From contig JADJNY010000009.1 in the NCBI GenBank assembly GCA_016714045.1, forward strand, positions 186,001-250,000: a stretch of 64,000 nt of DNA, written 5' to 3'. Below, piece by piece: positions 43,752 to 52,086 of this stretch (the first letter of the stretch is position 1; each line of letters starts with the position of its first letter). Below the pieces are notes generated by a model. That model did no database searches and was not told the DNA's origin. It worked only from the letters and a program-made list of their open reading frames with translations. The translations under genes were made by a program, and so were the position numbers. The stretch comes from Planctomycetota bacterium (GTDB lineage Bacteria > Planctomycetota > UBA1135 > GCA-002686595).

Positions 43752-45509
43752 ATGCCGCACGAGACCGCCCTCATCGCCACCCTCGCCGCGGGTCTGGGCC
43801 TCGCGTTCCTGCTCGGCCTCTTCGCCGTGCGCTTCGAGGTGCCGCCGCTCGTCGGCTACCTGATGGCGGGCATGCTCGTCGGCCCGTTCACGCCGGGGTT
43901 CGTCGCCGACGCTGGGCTCGCCTCGCAGCTGGCCGAGGTCGGCGTGATCTTGCTCATGTTCGGCGTCGGCCTCCACTTCGCGCCGAAGGACCTGCTCGCG
44001 GTCCGGCGCATCGCGCTTCCGGGCGCGCTCGGCCAGATCGCCGCGGCGACCCTGCTCGGCGCGGGCCTCGCGCGCGCATGGGGCTGGAGCTGGACCTCGA
44101 GCCTCGTCTTCGGCGTCTGCCTCTCGATCGCGAGCACCGTCGTGCTCCTGCGCGCGCTCGAGGGCTCGAAGGGCCTGCAGTCGATCGAAGGGCGCATCGC
44201 GGTCGGCTGGCTCGTCGTGGAGGACCTGTTCGCCGTCCTCGTGCTCGTGCTCCTCCCCTTGCTCGCTCCGGCGACAGGCGCGGCGGGCGGCGACGCCGCG
44301 TTCGACTGGAGCACGTTCGTCCGTGAGCTCGCGTGGACGGTGGGCAAGGTCGCGGCGTTCGTGGGCTCGATGGTCGTCGTCGGCCGGCGCGTCGTGCCGT
44401 GGCTCCTGGTGCAGGTCGCGCGCACGGGATCGCGCGAGCTCTTCACGCTCTGCGTCCTGGCGATCGCGCTCGGGATCGCATTCGGCGCGTCGGCGCTCTT
44501 CGGCGTCTCGTTCGCGCTCGGCGCGTTCGCGGCCGGCATCGTCGTCGGCGAGACGGAGATGAGCCACAAGGCCGCGAGCAACGCGCTCCCGCTCCAGGAG
44601 GCGTTCGGCGTCCTGTTCTTCGTGGCGGTCGGGATGCTGTTCGACCCCGCGATCCTCGTCCGCGAGCCCGTGCGCGTGCTCGCCGTCCTGTCGATCATCC
44701 TCGTCGGGAAGACGGTCACCGCGTTCCTGATCGTGATCGCGTTCCGGTATCCGCTGCGCGTGGCGCTCGAAGTCGCGGCGAGCCTGGCGCAGATCGGGGA
44801 GTTCTCGTTCATCGTGGCCGCGCTCGGCGCGTCCCTCGGTCTCTTGCCCGAGGAAGCGCGCAGCCTGATCGTCGCGGGCGCATTGATCTCGATCACGTTC
44901 AACGCGTTCCTCTTCCGCACGCTCCCGTCGATCGAGCGCCGACTCGCGCGCTCCGGCGGCCTGACGCGCCTCCTCGAGCGGCCGGCCGGCGCGCTGGCCG
45001 AAGTGGCGCCCGAGTGGAACGGGGACGAGCTCCGCGACCACGTCGTCGTCGTGGGCCACGGCCGCGTCGGGAGCTGGATCGCGGAGGAGCTCGCGCGACG
45101 GGGCACGCCCTACGTCGTCGTCGAGGAGAACCGCGAGGTCGTCGAGCGCGCGCGCGAACGAGGCGTGCGCGTGCTCTACGGGGACGCGGCCGACGCAGGG
45201 GTGCTCGAAAGGGCGCACATCCGCACCGCGCGCCTGCTCGTGCTCGCCACGCCGGACCCGGTGCAGACGCGTGTCATGCTGGAGGAGGCGCGCTCGATCG
45301 CTCCGCACGTCGCCACGGTCGTGCGCTCGCACACGCTCGACGACCAGCGCGACCTCCTGCGCCTCGGCGCGGAGCGAGTCGTGCTCGGCGAGGAGGAACT
45401 CGCGCGCGCGATGATGCGCGAGACGCGGACGATCCTGGAGTCGACGCCGCACGACGCCGGCGCCCCGGCGACGCCCGACGCGCGGAGCGCGACGCTGGGC
45501 GCGGAGTGA
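43752..45509 (+). CDS. Kef-type K+/H+ antiporter (CPA2) with C-terminal RCK domain
   Basis: A 585-residue protein. An Na+/H+-exchanger-type membrane domain with 12 or so TM segments (VGYLMAGMLVGPFTPG, EVGVILLMFGVGLHF, CLSIASTVVLLRALE, VVEDLFAVLVLVLLP) carries a unit typical of KefB/YbaL. An RCK Rossmann domain follows (HVVVVGHGRVGSWIAEEL, VVVEENREVVERARERG). Potassium efflux antiport is predicted. The start ATG 43752 is preceded by GCGCCGAAGCC with no strong ribosome site. Confidence 0.92.
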   Translation: MPHETALIATLAAGLGLAFLLGLFAVRFEVPPLVGYLMAGMLVGPFTPGFVADAGLASQLAEVGVILLMFGVGLHFAPKDLLAVRRIALPGALGQIAAATLLGAGLARAWGWSWTSSLVFGVCLSIASTVVLLRALEGSKGLQSIEGRIAVGWLVVEDLFAVLVLVLLPLLAPATGAAGGDAAFDWSTFVRELAWTVGKVAAFVGSMVVVGRRVVPWLLVQVARTGSRELFTLCVLAIALGIAFGASALFGVSFALGAFAAGIVVGETEMSHKAASNALPLQEAFGVLFFVAVGMLFDPAILVREPVRVLAVLSIILVGKTVTAFLIVIAFRYPLRVALEVAASLAQIGEFSFIVAALGASLGLLPEEARSLIVAGALISITFNAFLFRTLPSIERRLARSGGLTRLLERPAGALAEVAPEWNGDELRDHVVVVGHGRVGSWIAEELARRGTPYVVVEENREVVERARERGVRVLYGDAADAGVLERAHIRTARLLVLATPDPVQTRVMLEEARSIAPHVATVVRSHTLDDQRDLLRLGAERVVLGEEELARAMMRETRTILESTPHDAGAPATPDARSATLGAE

Positions 45510-45541
45510 GCGCGCCGCACACCAGGCCTCGGTTCCGGGTG

Positions 45542-45562
45542 GCGAGCGCGGCCGGCGCTCGC
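45542..45562. terminator. Hairpin between convergent antiporter and GIY-YIG genes
   Basis: GCGAGCGC, loop GGCCG, GCGCTCGC is a perfect 8-bp stem placed symmetrically between the two stops. It may act as bidirectional terminator, but lacks a T-tract. Confidence 0.4.
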
Positions 45563-45564
45563 TC

Positions 45565-45870
45565 CTACGCGCGCAGCGCCTCGTCGTCGAGCCCGAGAAG
45601 CACGAGCAGCCGCGCGCGCGTCGGCCGCCGGCGCACCACGGCCTCTTTCTCGGCGCGCGCGAGCCCCTTCATGCGCCGCTCGACGCGCAGCGCGAGCCCG
45701 TGCTCGCCCACGACGCGCCGGTACGCCAGGGTCAGCGGGCCGCGTCCGCGCAGGTACTTCGCGCCGCGACCGGCCCCGTGCTGCGCGAAGCGCCGCGGCA
45801 CGTCGGTCGTGATGCCCGTGTAGAGCTCACCCTCTGCCGTCCGCACGACGTACACCGACCAGCTCGTCAT
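45565..45870 (-). CDS. GIY-YIG nuclease-domain protein (YhbQ/UPF0213-like)
   Basis: A 101-residue single-domain GIY-YIG protein. The motif reads SVYVVRTAEGELYTGITTDV (Y-V...Y-T-G-I), with RRFAQHGAGRGAKYLRGRGP containing the catalytic Arg. LRVERRMKGLARAEKEAVV is the usual C-terminal helix. ATG 45870 (MTSWSVYVV) is preferred; two upstream in-frame starts add unconserved residues. YhbQ-like proteins have DNA-nuclease activity in vitro. Confidence 0.88.
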   Translation of the reverse strand: MTSWSVYVVRTAEGELYTGITTDVPRRFAQHGAGRGAKYLRGRGPLTLAYRRVVGEHGLALRVERRMKGLARAEKEAVVRRRPTRARLLVLLGLDDEALRA

Positions 45871-46027
45871 CGCGCGCAGCATGCCCGCCCACGCGGCCGA
45901 ACTCCACGGATGGGCGCCGCGAAACGGACGATTCGACGACATCCGTTGGAGTGGCCGTCACGTAGTCCAGCACGCTCGGAACGCCGCCTCCGACGAGTTC
46001 GTCCCGGCGCGCGCGCCGCGGTCCTCC

Positions 46028-46035
46028 GCTACGCT
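46028..46035 (+). promoter_or_regulatory. GCTACGCT -10-like element close to hydrolase start
   Basis: GCTACGCT ends 12 bases before the ATG at 46048, so a start site about 6 bases before the ATG is predicted, giving a near-leaderless mRNA. Confidence 0.35.
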
Positions 46036-46047
46036 CTCCCGATCGTG

Positions 46048-47022
46048 ATGCGACTCCTCCCTCCTCGCGCAGCGCCTTGGCGACGGCTCGGCGCGATCTC
46101 TCTCGCGCTCGTGCTCGGGCTCCTGCTGTTCGGCGGCGTGTGGACCGCGATGCTCGTGCACGACGCGGAGCGCCGCTACCCGGCGACGGGGAGCTTCGTG
46201 CGGGCGGGCGAGGCGCGGCTCCACGTCCTCGATCGTGGGTCGGGGCCCGCGATCGTGCTCGTGCACGGCGCGTTCGGCGGAGCGGCCGACTGGGACCCGA
46301 CCGTGATCGACGCGCTCGCCGCGCGGCATCGCGTGCTCGCCTTCGATCGTCCGGGGCACGGCCACAGCGACGCGCTCGAACGCTGCGACGGCGATCCGCG
46401 CGAGCAGGCGCGCGTGCTCATCGAGGCGTGGCGCGCGCTGGGCGTCCAGCGTCCGACCGTCGCGGGCTTCAGCTACGGCGCGACCGTCGCGCTCGCGATC
46501 GCGCTAGAGGCGCGGGACGACGTCGGCGCGCTCGTCACGATCAACGGAGCGATCCACAGCTGGGGCGGGACGCCGGAGCCCGCGTACGACCTCGCGGCGG
46601 TGCCCGCGCTCGGATGGGTCTTCACGCACACGTGGGCGACGCCGCTCGCGAGCCTCGTCGCTCCGACGAGCGTGCGCCGCGCGTTCGCGCCGCTCGACGT
46701 GCCCTCGACGTTCGACCGCTCGCCCGTCGCTCTCGCGATCCGGCCGCGCAACTTCGCGGCGAACGCCGCGGACATCGACGCGCTCGACCCGTTCCTGCGC
46801 GAGCAGGAGCGGCGCTACCGCGAGCTCGCGCTCCCGCTCGTCGTCGTCGTCGCCGAGGGCGACCTGGTCACGACGCCGTCGATCCACTCGCACGCGCTCG
46901 CGAGCGAAGTGCCCGGCGCCGAGCTCGTGTCCGTGCCGGGCGCGGGACATCAGCTGCCGTACACGCATGCGAGTGTGGTCGTGGATGCGATCGAGCGGGC
47001 GGTGGAGCGGGGGAGGCGGTGA
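46048..47022 (+). CDS. Membrane-anchored alpha/beta hydrolase
   Basis: A 324-residue alpha/beta hydrolase with an N-terminal TM anchor (LGAISLALVLGLLLFGGVW). Oxyanion motif IVLVHGAFGGAADW, nucleophile elbow GFSYGA (Ser near 145), and likely acid and base in EGDLVTTPS and AGHQLPYTH (His). It has a canonical fold with a lid region. Substrate cannot be deduced. Confidence 0.9.
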   Translation: MRLLPPRAAPWRRLGAISLALVLGLLLFGGVWTAMLVHDAERRYPATGSFVRAGEARLHVLDRGSGPAIVLVHGAFGGAADWDPTVIDALAARHRVLAFDRPGHGHSDALERCDGDPREQARVLIEAWRALGVQRPTVAGFSYGATVALAIALEARDDVGALVTINGAIHSWGGTPEPAYDLAAVPALGWVFTHTWATPLASLVAPTSVRRAFAPLDVPSTFDRSPVALAIRPRNFAANAADIDALDPFLREQERRYRELALPLVVVVAEGDLVTTPSIHSHALASEVPGAELVSVPGAGHQLPYTHASVVVDAIERAVERGRR

Positions 47023-47435
47023 GGGGGTGTGGCGGGGGGCTTTGTGTCGGTCGGGTGCGCCATTGCCGGATGGGGGGATCAAGGGCGGAGGGACGCAACG
47101 GAGCACATTCGGATGCTCCGCATTCCGGACTCCGCGCTGGCACGGGCCGGAGGACTCACCGCGTGCCAACGCGGAGTTCTAGGGGCTCTCAGCAACGAGT
47201 GAGGGGAGCGGCGAGTAGGTGCGCGTGGCGTGAGAAACTCGTGGAAGTCGTGGAGCAGCAGCGTGCGTGGGGCGGGAAGTGGATGGGTGCGCGGCGAGAA
47301 GCGACTCGCAGTCAGCGGTTCCGTTTCTGATGAGTGGCGTGGAGTGGCGGCGCGTGGACGCGTTCGGAAGCCGTCGCTCCGCGTGGGACGGCGACTGGGC
47401 GCACTTGTGCTGGGCTCGATTCGGTGGAACCCCGG
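47023..47435 (+). other. 413-base intergenic leader with two hairpins
   Basis: No convincing gene. It contains GGAGCA-N8-TGCTCC (47100-47119) and a long hairpin, ACTCCGCGCTGGCACG (47129-47144) pairing with CGTGCCAACGCGGAGT (47162-47177) with one G-U pair over a 17-base loop. These could terminate the hydrolase transcript or form a leader structure for the downstream sigma factor gene. No T-tract follows. Confidence 0.45.
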
Positions 47436-48731
47436 ATGGCCACGATCCGCGCGCTCCCTATCTTCGTCCTCGTGCCCCGCTCCATCGAAACGGCCCTTCC
47501 CGATCGCGCCTGCGGCAGCGTGGTTCGCGCGGCTCACACGCCGGGCGCGCGACGGTCCGCGGCCTCGCAGCGAGCCGTTCCGGACCGTCGCTCGCCGATC
47601 GCACCCCCCTCGGTTTCGGTCGTGCGCGCGCTTCGCGCTCCGCATCGGGAGCTCTCGCTCGCGCGGCTCGACCGACGCCTTGCGCTCCTCGCGCTCGCGC
47701 CCGAGCGCTTCGATCACCGACTGCGCCGCTTCGTCGCGGCCGTCGACGCACTCGGGCTGCGACTCGAGATCTCGGATCCCGCCGGTTGGCGCGGTGCCCC
47801 ATCGTCGCGCGTCACCGTGGACAGCCAGTTCCGCTCCGAGGTCCGCTGCATGCGCGTGCTCGATCAGGACGAGGAGAAGCGGCTCGTGCACCGGATCGAG
47901 TTCGCCGCGCGCCGCTTCGAAGCCGCGTGCCGCCGGCACGGCCATGACGGCTCCGTCCCGCTCGACGATGCGACCGCACACACGGAGCTCCTCGAGCGCC
48001 GGCGCGAATGGCACGCGCTGCGCCTCGAGATGGTCGAGCGCAACTTGTTCCTCGTCCTCGTGTACGTCCGCCGCTTCCGGCGTTCTCGCGTCGACCCCTC
48101 CGACCTGATCCAAACTGCCGGCGCGGCGCTCTTCCGTGCCGTGGACGGCTTCGATTGGCGCAGAGGAGTGCAGTTCAGGACCTACGCGGCGTACTGGCTC
48201 GCACGCGGCTTCCTCAACCACATGTACGACGCGCAGCGCGTCGTGCGTGTCCCCTGCTACCTCCAGAAGTCGATCAAGCACATCGACGCCGCGATCGGCC
48301 GGCTCGGTGATCCGCACGCGACCGTCGAGGACATCGCGCGTGCTTCGGGTCTGTCGGGCGCGACCGTCCTCTCCGCGCAGCGAGCCTGCCGTTCGACGTG
48401 GTCCCTGGACGTGCCCTTCTCGGACTCCGACTCGACCACGACGCTCGGAGCGCTGCTCCCGGCCGCGAGCGCGGGCGGCGCCGAGTCGGACTCGAGCGAG
48501 GCAGCAGCCGTCGCCGTCGGCGTGCAGGCCGCGATGGGCGTGCTGACACCGAGGGAGCGCGTGGCCGTCGCGATGCGCTTCGGCATCGGCTTCCCGCGCT
48601 CGCACATCTACTCCGAGATCGCCGAGGAGCTCGGCGTCAGCCTCGAGCGCGTGCGGCAGATCCTCCTGCGCGCGCTGGCGAAGATGCGCACTCCGGTCCT
48701 TCGCCGTGCGCTGGCGCCGCTGATCGTGTGA
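47436..48731 (+). CDS. Sigma70-family RNA polymerase sigma factor
   Basis: A 431-residue factor. After a variable 170-residue N-terminus, region 2 is seen as LRLEMVERNLFLVLVYVRRFRR, DPSDLIQTAGAALFRAVDGFDW and GVQFRTYAAYWLARGFLNHM, then region 3 (SIKHIDAAIGRLG, VEDIARASGLS) and region 4 (LTPRERVAVAMRFGIGF, YSEIAEELGVSLERVRQILLRAL). Region 2.4 is conserved but region 1.1 is absent. It fits a group 2/3 RpoD-like factor. The ATG at 47436 is uncertain, as good ribosome sites are lacking. Confidence 0.88.
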   Translation: MATIRALPIFVLVPRSIETALPDRACGSVVRAAHTPGARRSAASQRAVPDRRSPIAPPSVSVVRALRAPHRELSLARLDRRLALLALAPERFDHRLRRFVAAVDALGLRLEISDPAGWRGAPSSRVTVDSQFRSEVRCMRVLDQDEEKRLVHRIEFAARRFEAACRRHGHDGSVPLDDATAHTELLERRREWHALRLEMVERNLFLVLVYVRRFRRSRVDPSDLIQTAGAALFRAVDGFDWRRGVQFRTYAAYWLARGFLNHMYDAQRVVRVPCYLQKSIKHIDAAIGRLGDPHATVEDIARASGLSGATVLSAQRACRSTWSLDVPFSDSDSTTTLGALLPAASAGGAESDSSEAAAVAVGVQAAMGVLTPRERVAVAMRFGIGFPRSHIYSEIAEELGVSLERVRQILLRALAKMRTPVLRRALAPLIV

Positions 48732-48854
48732 AGCCTGCGCCTGCGCTGGAGCGCATGTGCCGCTCGGTCGTCCGGAACGCCACCGAAGCGCGGCTGGGGC
48801 GCGAACGCGCCGAGCACTCGATGGAGTACGAGCACGCTCCGGCGCGACCGAGCC

Positions 48855-50798
48855 TCAGTTCACGGTCACCGTGCGCCAGCTCGTCCAGGCCGAGTTCCCG
48901 GTCGCGTTGAACGCCCGGATCGAGAAGCGGTGACTTCCCGTGCCCGACGCGTTCAGGAGCGTCGTCGCGTTCGCCGCGACGGGGAACGTCGTCGTGTTCG
49001 TGTAGGTGCCGTTGACGAGCCGCTGCCGGCGCACCTCGAAGCCTGCCTCGTTGTTCGATGCGTCGGGCCACGAGAGCCAGACGTTGCCGCCGCCGATCGA
49101 GCTCGCGTTGATCTGCGCGGGCGCCGCGGGCAGCGATAGCGTCGAGACGATCGTCACCGTCGTCGTGACGGCGCGCGTGAGGCCGCTCGAGTCCGTCGCG
49201 CTCGCCGTGAGCACGTGCGTGCCGAGGCCGAGCGCGCTCGTGGTCACGAGCCCGCCCGTGCCCAGCGCTCCGGCGAGGTTCGAGCTCCACGCGAGCGCCG
49301 GCGTCAGATCGCCGTCGACCACGTCGTCCGCCGTGCCGCGCAGCACGAGCGGAATCCCGATTCGCGCCTGCGTGCCGGTGTACGGCTCCTGCACGACGAC
49401 GATCGGCTCCAGGTCCACCCCGGGACCGCCGCCGATCGCCGCGGCGGCATTGACGACGCCGCCCGTGACCGTGCGCGTCGCCATCGACGACACCGGACGC
49501 ACCGTCGAGAAGAGCCGCCCGCGCACCTGCTGCATCGTCCAGTTCGGGTAGAGCCCCCACACGAGCGCCGCGACGCCCGTCACGTGCGGCGTCGCCATCG
49601 ACGTGCCCGAGCTCCACGTGTACGAGCTCCCCGTGTAGGTCGAGTACACGCTCTGCCCCGGCGCGGCGAGGTCGACGTTGCGCCGCCCGTAGTTCGTGAA
49701 CGACGGCCGCCCGTTCGTGTTGTTGATCGCGGCGACGGAGACGACGTTGTCGAGGTCGTAGCAGGCCGGGTAGAGCGGCAGCACGTCGACGTCTCGCCCA
49801 TCGTTGCCCGCGGCGGCGACGAACAGGTGGTCGGCGTTGCGCGCGGCCGTCAGCGCGGCGACGAGGCTCGCGTTGTAGCTCGAACCGCCCCAGCTGTTGT
49901 TCGAGACGCGCACGCCCTTCTGCACGGCGTACTGGAGCGCGAGCACCGCGTCGGACGTCAGCCCGCCGCCGGACCCGAGGAAGCGCAGGGGGACGAGCTT
50001 GCACCGCCAGTTCACGCCCGCGACGCCGATTCCGTTGTTGCCGACGGCGCCGATCGTGCCGGAGACGTGCGTCCCGTGTCCCGTCGTGTCCGACGGGTCC
50101 GCGTCGCGACCGTAGAAGTCCCAGCCGCGCACGTCGTCGACGCGTCCGTTCTGGTCGTCGTCGATCCCGTTCCCGGGGAGCTCGCCCGCGTTCGACCAGA
50201 CGTTGGCCGCGAGGTCGGGGTGCGTGTGCTGCATCCCCGAGTCGATCACCGCGATCGCGAAGTTCGCGTCGCCCGTCGTCACGTTCCAGGCCTCGGGCGC
50301 GTTGATGTCGGCGTTGCGCGCGGTCGGGGTGCCGCTGATCGTCTGCCCCGTGCTGTGCAGCCCCCACAGCGAGCCGAAGCTCGGATCGTTCGGCACGACG
50401 GTCGAGTGGACGATCGGATCGAGCTCGACGCGCTCGACGAGCGGCGCGAGGACGTCGATCGCATGCCGCGCGCGCATCGTCGTGTAGACGATCTCGAGGC
50501 CCTCGACGAGCTCGACCGGCTCGTACGTGCCGTCGCCGATGAGCGCGCGCAGGCTCGCGCGCTCCGCCGCGGTCGTCCCGGGGCGGAACTGGACGAAGAC
50601 CGCGATCGGGTTCGCGGCGAGGCCGGGGATGTGCTCCACGAAGCCGATCGCACGCGCGTGGGCCGCGTCGACCTGGCCTCCAATCGCGCCCGAGGACGGA
50701 GCCGCGCCCGAGGACGGAGCGACGGCGGCAGCGAGCGCGGACGACGCGACGAAGGCGAACGGCGCGACGAAGGCGCCGGGGAGCGAGGTGCGAAGCAT
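48855..50798 (-). CDS. Secreted subtilisin-like serine protease (S8) with Fn3-type C-terminus
   Basis: A 647-residue protein. Signal peptide from ATG 50798 (MLRTSLPGAFVAPFAFVASS). An inhibitor I9-like propeptide precedes the catalytic domain: Asp in AVIDSGMQHTHPDL (about 186), His in GHGTHVSGTIGAV (about 243), oxyanion Asn in VAAAGNDG and Ser in SGTSMATPHVTG (about 399). The tail contains a Ig/cadherin-like stretch and an Fn3-like domain (NVWLSWPDASNNEAGFEVRR). It is a secreted endopeptidase. The nearby serpin could be its regulator. Confidence 0.95.
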   Translation of the reverse strand: MLRTSLPGAFVAPFAFVASSALAAAVAPSSGAAPSSGAIGGQVDAAHARAIGFVEHIPGLAANPIAVFVQFRPGTTAAERASLRALIGDGTYEPVELVEGLEIVYTTMRARHAIDVLAPLVERVELDPIVHSTVVPNDPSFGSLWGLHSTGQTISGTPTARNADINAPEAWNVTTGDANFAIAVIDSGMQHTHPDLAANVWSNAGELPGNGIDDDQNGRVDDVRGWDFYGRDADPSDTTGHGTHVSGTIGAVGNNGIGVAGVNWRCKLVPLRFLGSGGGLTSDAVLALQYAVQKGVRVSNNSWGGSSYNASLVAALTAARNADHLFVAAAGNDGRDVDVLPLYPACYDLDNVVSVAAINNTNGRPSFTNYGRRNVDLAAPGQSVYSTYTGSSYTWSSGTSMATPHVTGVAALVWGLYPNWTMQQVRGRLFSTVRPVSSMATRTVTGGVVNAAAAIGGGPGVDLEPIVVVQEPYTGTQARIGIPLVLRGTADDVVDGDLTPALAWSSNLAGALGTGGLVTTSALGLGTHVLTASATDSSGLTRAVTTTVTIVSTLSLPAAPAQINASSIGGGNVWLSWPDASNNEAGFEVRRQRLVNGTYTNTTTFPVAANATTLLNASGTGSHRFSIRAFNATGNSAWTSWRTVTVN

Positions 50799-50960
50799 GG
50801 TGCGAATCCGGGGGTGCGGCTCGCGCGGCCGGGCGAGGCCGGCGCGGAGCGAGGACCGGGCGAGGTCCTCGGGCAAGGTGAGGAACGAAGAAGCGCCATC
50901 CTACCCGAGACGAGGCCCTTTTCGGGCCGTGCGGCTGCGCCTTCGCAAGCCCCTGGGAGC

Positions 50961-50968
50961 GCTAGACT
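50961..50968 (+). promoter_or_regulatory. GCTAGACT -10-like element immediately upstream of CpeT-like gene
   Basis: GCTAGACT ends eight bases before the ATG at 50977. The predicted transcription start is about 50975, so the mRNA would be essentially leaderless. Confidence 0.4.
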
Positions 50969-50976
50969 CGCGCGCC

Positions 50977-51705
50977 ATGCTCCCCCTCGGAAGTTCCACC
51001 GTCCACGCGTCGAGCGCGCGCTCCCCGGGTGTTCGGCTCGGGCGCCCCCGGCCCTCCGTTCGTGCGCTCGCCGCGCTCCTGCTCCCCCTCCCGCTCCTCG
51101 TCGCCGCCTGCGCGTCGACCCGAGCTCGACACGCCCCCGAGTTCGACCGCCTCGCGACGTGGATGACGGGCACGTTCTCGAGCGCGAAGCAGCACGCCGC
51201 GCGCGAGAAGGACTACTTCGACATCCGGCTCGTCATGGTCCCGATCTGGACCGAGCGCGACGACGGTCCGTGGCTCTACGTCGAGCAGGCCGTCGCGGCG
51301 CAGGCGGAGAAGCCGTACCGCCAGCGCGTCTACCACCTCGTCGCGCTGCCGGACGGGACGTATCGGAGCGACGTCTACACGCTGCCCGGCGATCCGCTCG
51401 CCCGCGCGGGCGCGTGGCGCACGCTGCCGATCCTCGGGGATCTGTCGCCCGAGAAGCTCGAACCGCGCGCCGGCTGCTCGATCACGCTGCGCGCGACGGA
51501 CGCGCACACGTTCCTGGGCAGCACGCACGAGCGCGACTGCCCGAGCGAGCGCCAGGGCGCCGTCTACGCGACCTCGGAGGTGGCGATCACCGAGTACGGC
51601 TTGACGAGCTGGGACCGCGGCTTCGACGCCGAGGGCCGGCACGTGTGGGGCGCGGAGAAGGGCCCGTACTGCTTCGACAAGGTGGCAGAGGACCCGCCGC
51701 AGTGA
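50977..51705 (+). CDS. CpeT/CpcT-like lipoprotein
   Basis: A 242-residue lipoprotein (LVAACAS lipobox, Cys about 45). The rest matches the CpeT/CpcT family barrel: LATWMTGTFSS, YFDIRLVMVPIW, WLYVEQAVA, PYRQRVYHLVAL, GCSITLRA and EVAITEYGLTSWDRGFD. In cyanobacteria CpcT attaches bilins to phycobiliproteins; there are no phycobiliproteins here, so it is probably a ligand-binding relative of unknown role. A GCTAGACT element lies just upstream. Confidence 0.85.
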   Translation: MLPLGSSTVHASSARSPGVRLGRPRPSVRALAALLLPLPLLVAACASTRARHAPEFDRLATWMTGTFSSAKQHAAREKDYFDIRLVMVPIWTERDDGPWLYVEQAVAAQAEKPYRQRVYHLVALPDGTYRSDVYTLPGDPLARAGAWRTLPILGDLSPEKLEPRAGCSITLRATDAHTFLGSTHERDCPSERQGAVYATSEVAITEYGLTSWDRGFDAEGRHVWGAEKGPYCFDKVAEDPPQ

Positions 51706-52086
51706 TCGGAGCAGGGAGTGCGCGGCGCGCTGCGATTCGCCGGGCGCGACGTGGAACCACGGCGGAGTGCCGGACGGCCCGACAAAACGCGCGGGGCCGG
51801 TGCGTCGCGCCGTTCCCTTCGGAGCGCGCGCTCGGCGTCGGACCGCGGCACGGAGCGACGGATGGCGCGCGGCGAGCACGCACGGCAACCGGACCGCGGC
51901 ACGGAGCAACGGACAGTTCGCGGCCGAGCACGCTCGGCGGCCGGACCGCGGCATGGAGCGACGGACAGCGCGCGGCGAGCACGCGCGGCGTGCACACGCT
52001 GCGCATTCCGCACGCAGGGAACACGGAATCGCCCCAGGAACCCGCGCGAGCGGGCCGTTGACCAGGCGTTCCACAGGAGTCCACCC
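51706..52086. other. Intergenic region with tandem repeats
   Basis: This 381-base gap between the CpeT-like and serpin genes holds the 51-bp tandem repeats (51840-51993) and an ATTCCG...CGGAAT inverted repeat (52005-52029). In frames it gives only Arg/Ala-rich low-complexity peptides and no recognisable gene. Confidence 0.6.
51840..51993. repeat. Three tandem 51-52 bp repeats
   Basis: Units start at 51840, 51891 and 51943, each opening GGACCGCGGCA(C/T)GGAGC and sharing GCGCGGCGAGCAC-type cores. The second is one base longer (extra C). Identity is about 80-90% by eye. They look like a degenerate minisatellite, not CRISPR (no spacers) and not an IS end. Confidence 0.85.

Noticed and set aside
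42408..45452. Long minus-strand frame across the antiporter gene
   Set aside because: Charged low-complexity antisense; the plus strand shows a full Kef-type membrane protein.
50977..51705. Phycobilin lyase function
   Set aside because: Family match is plausible, but there are no phycobiliprotein or bilin genes, and the protein is a lipoprotein.
51840..51993. CRISPR array
   Set aside because: Repeats are contiguous, imperfect and without unique spacers; no cas genes nearby.
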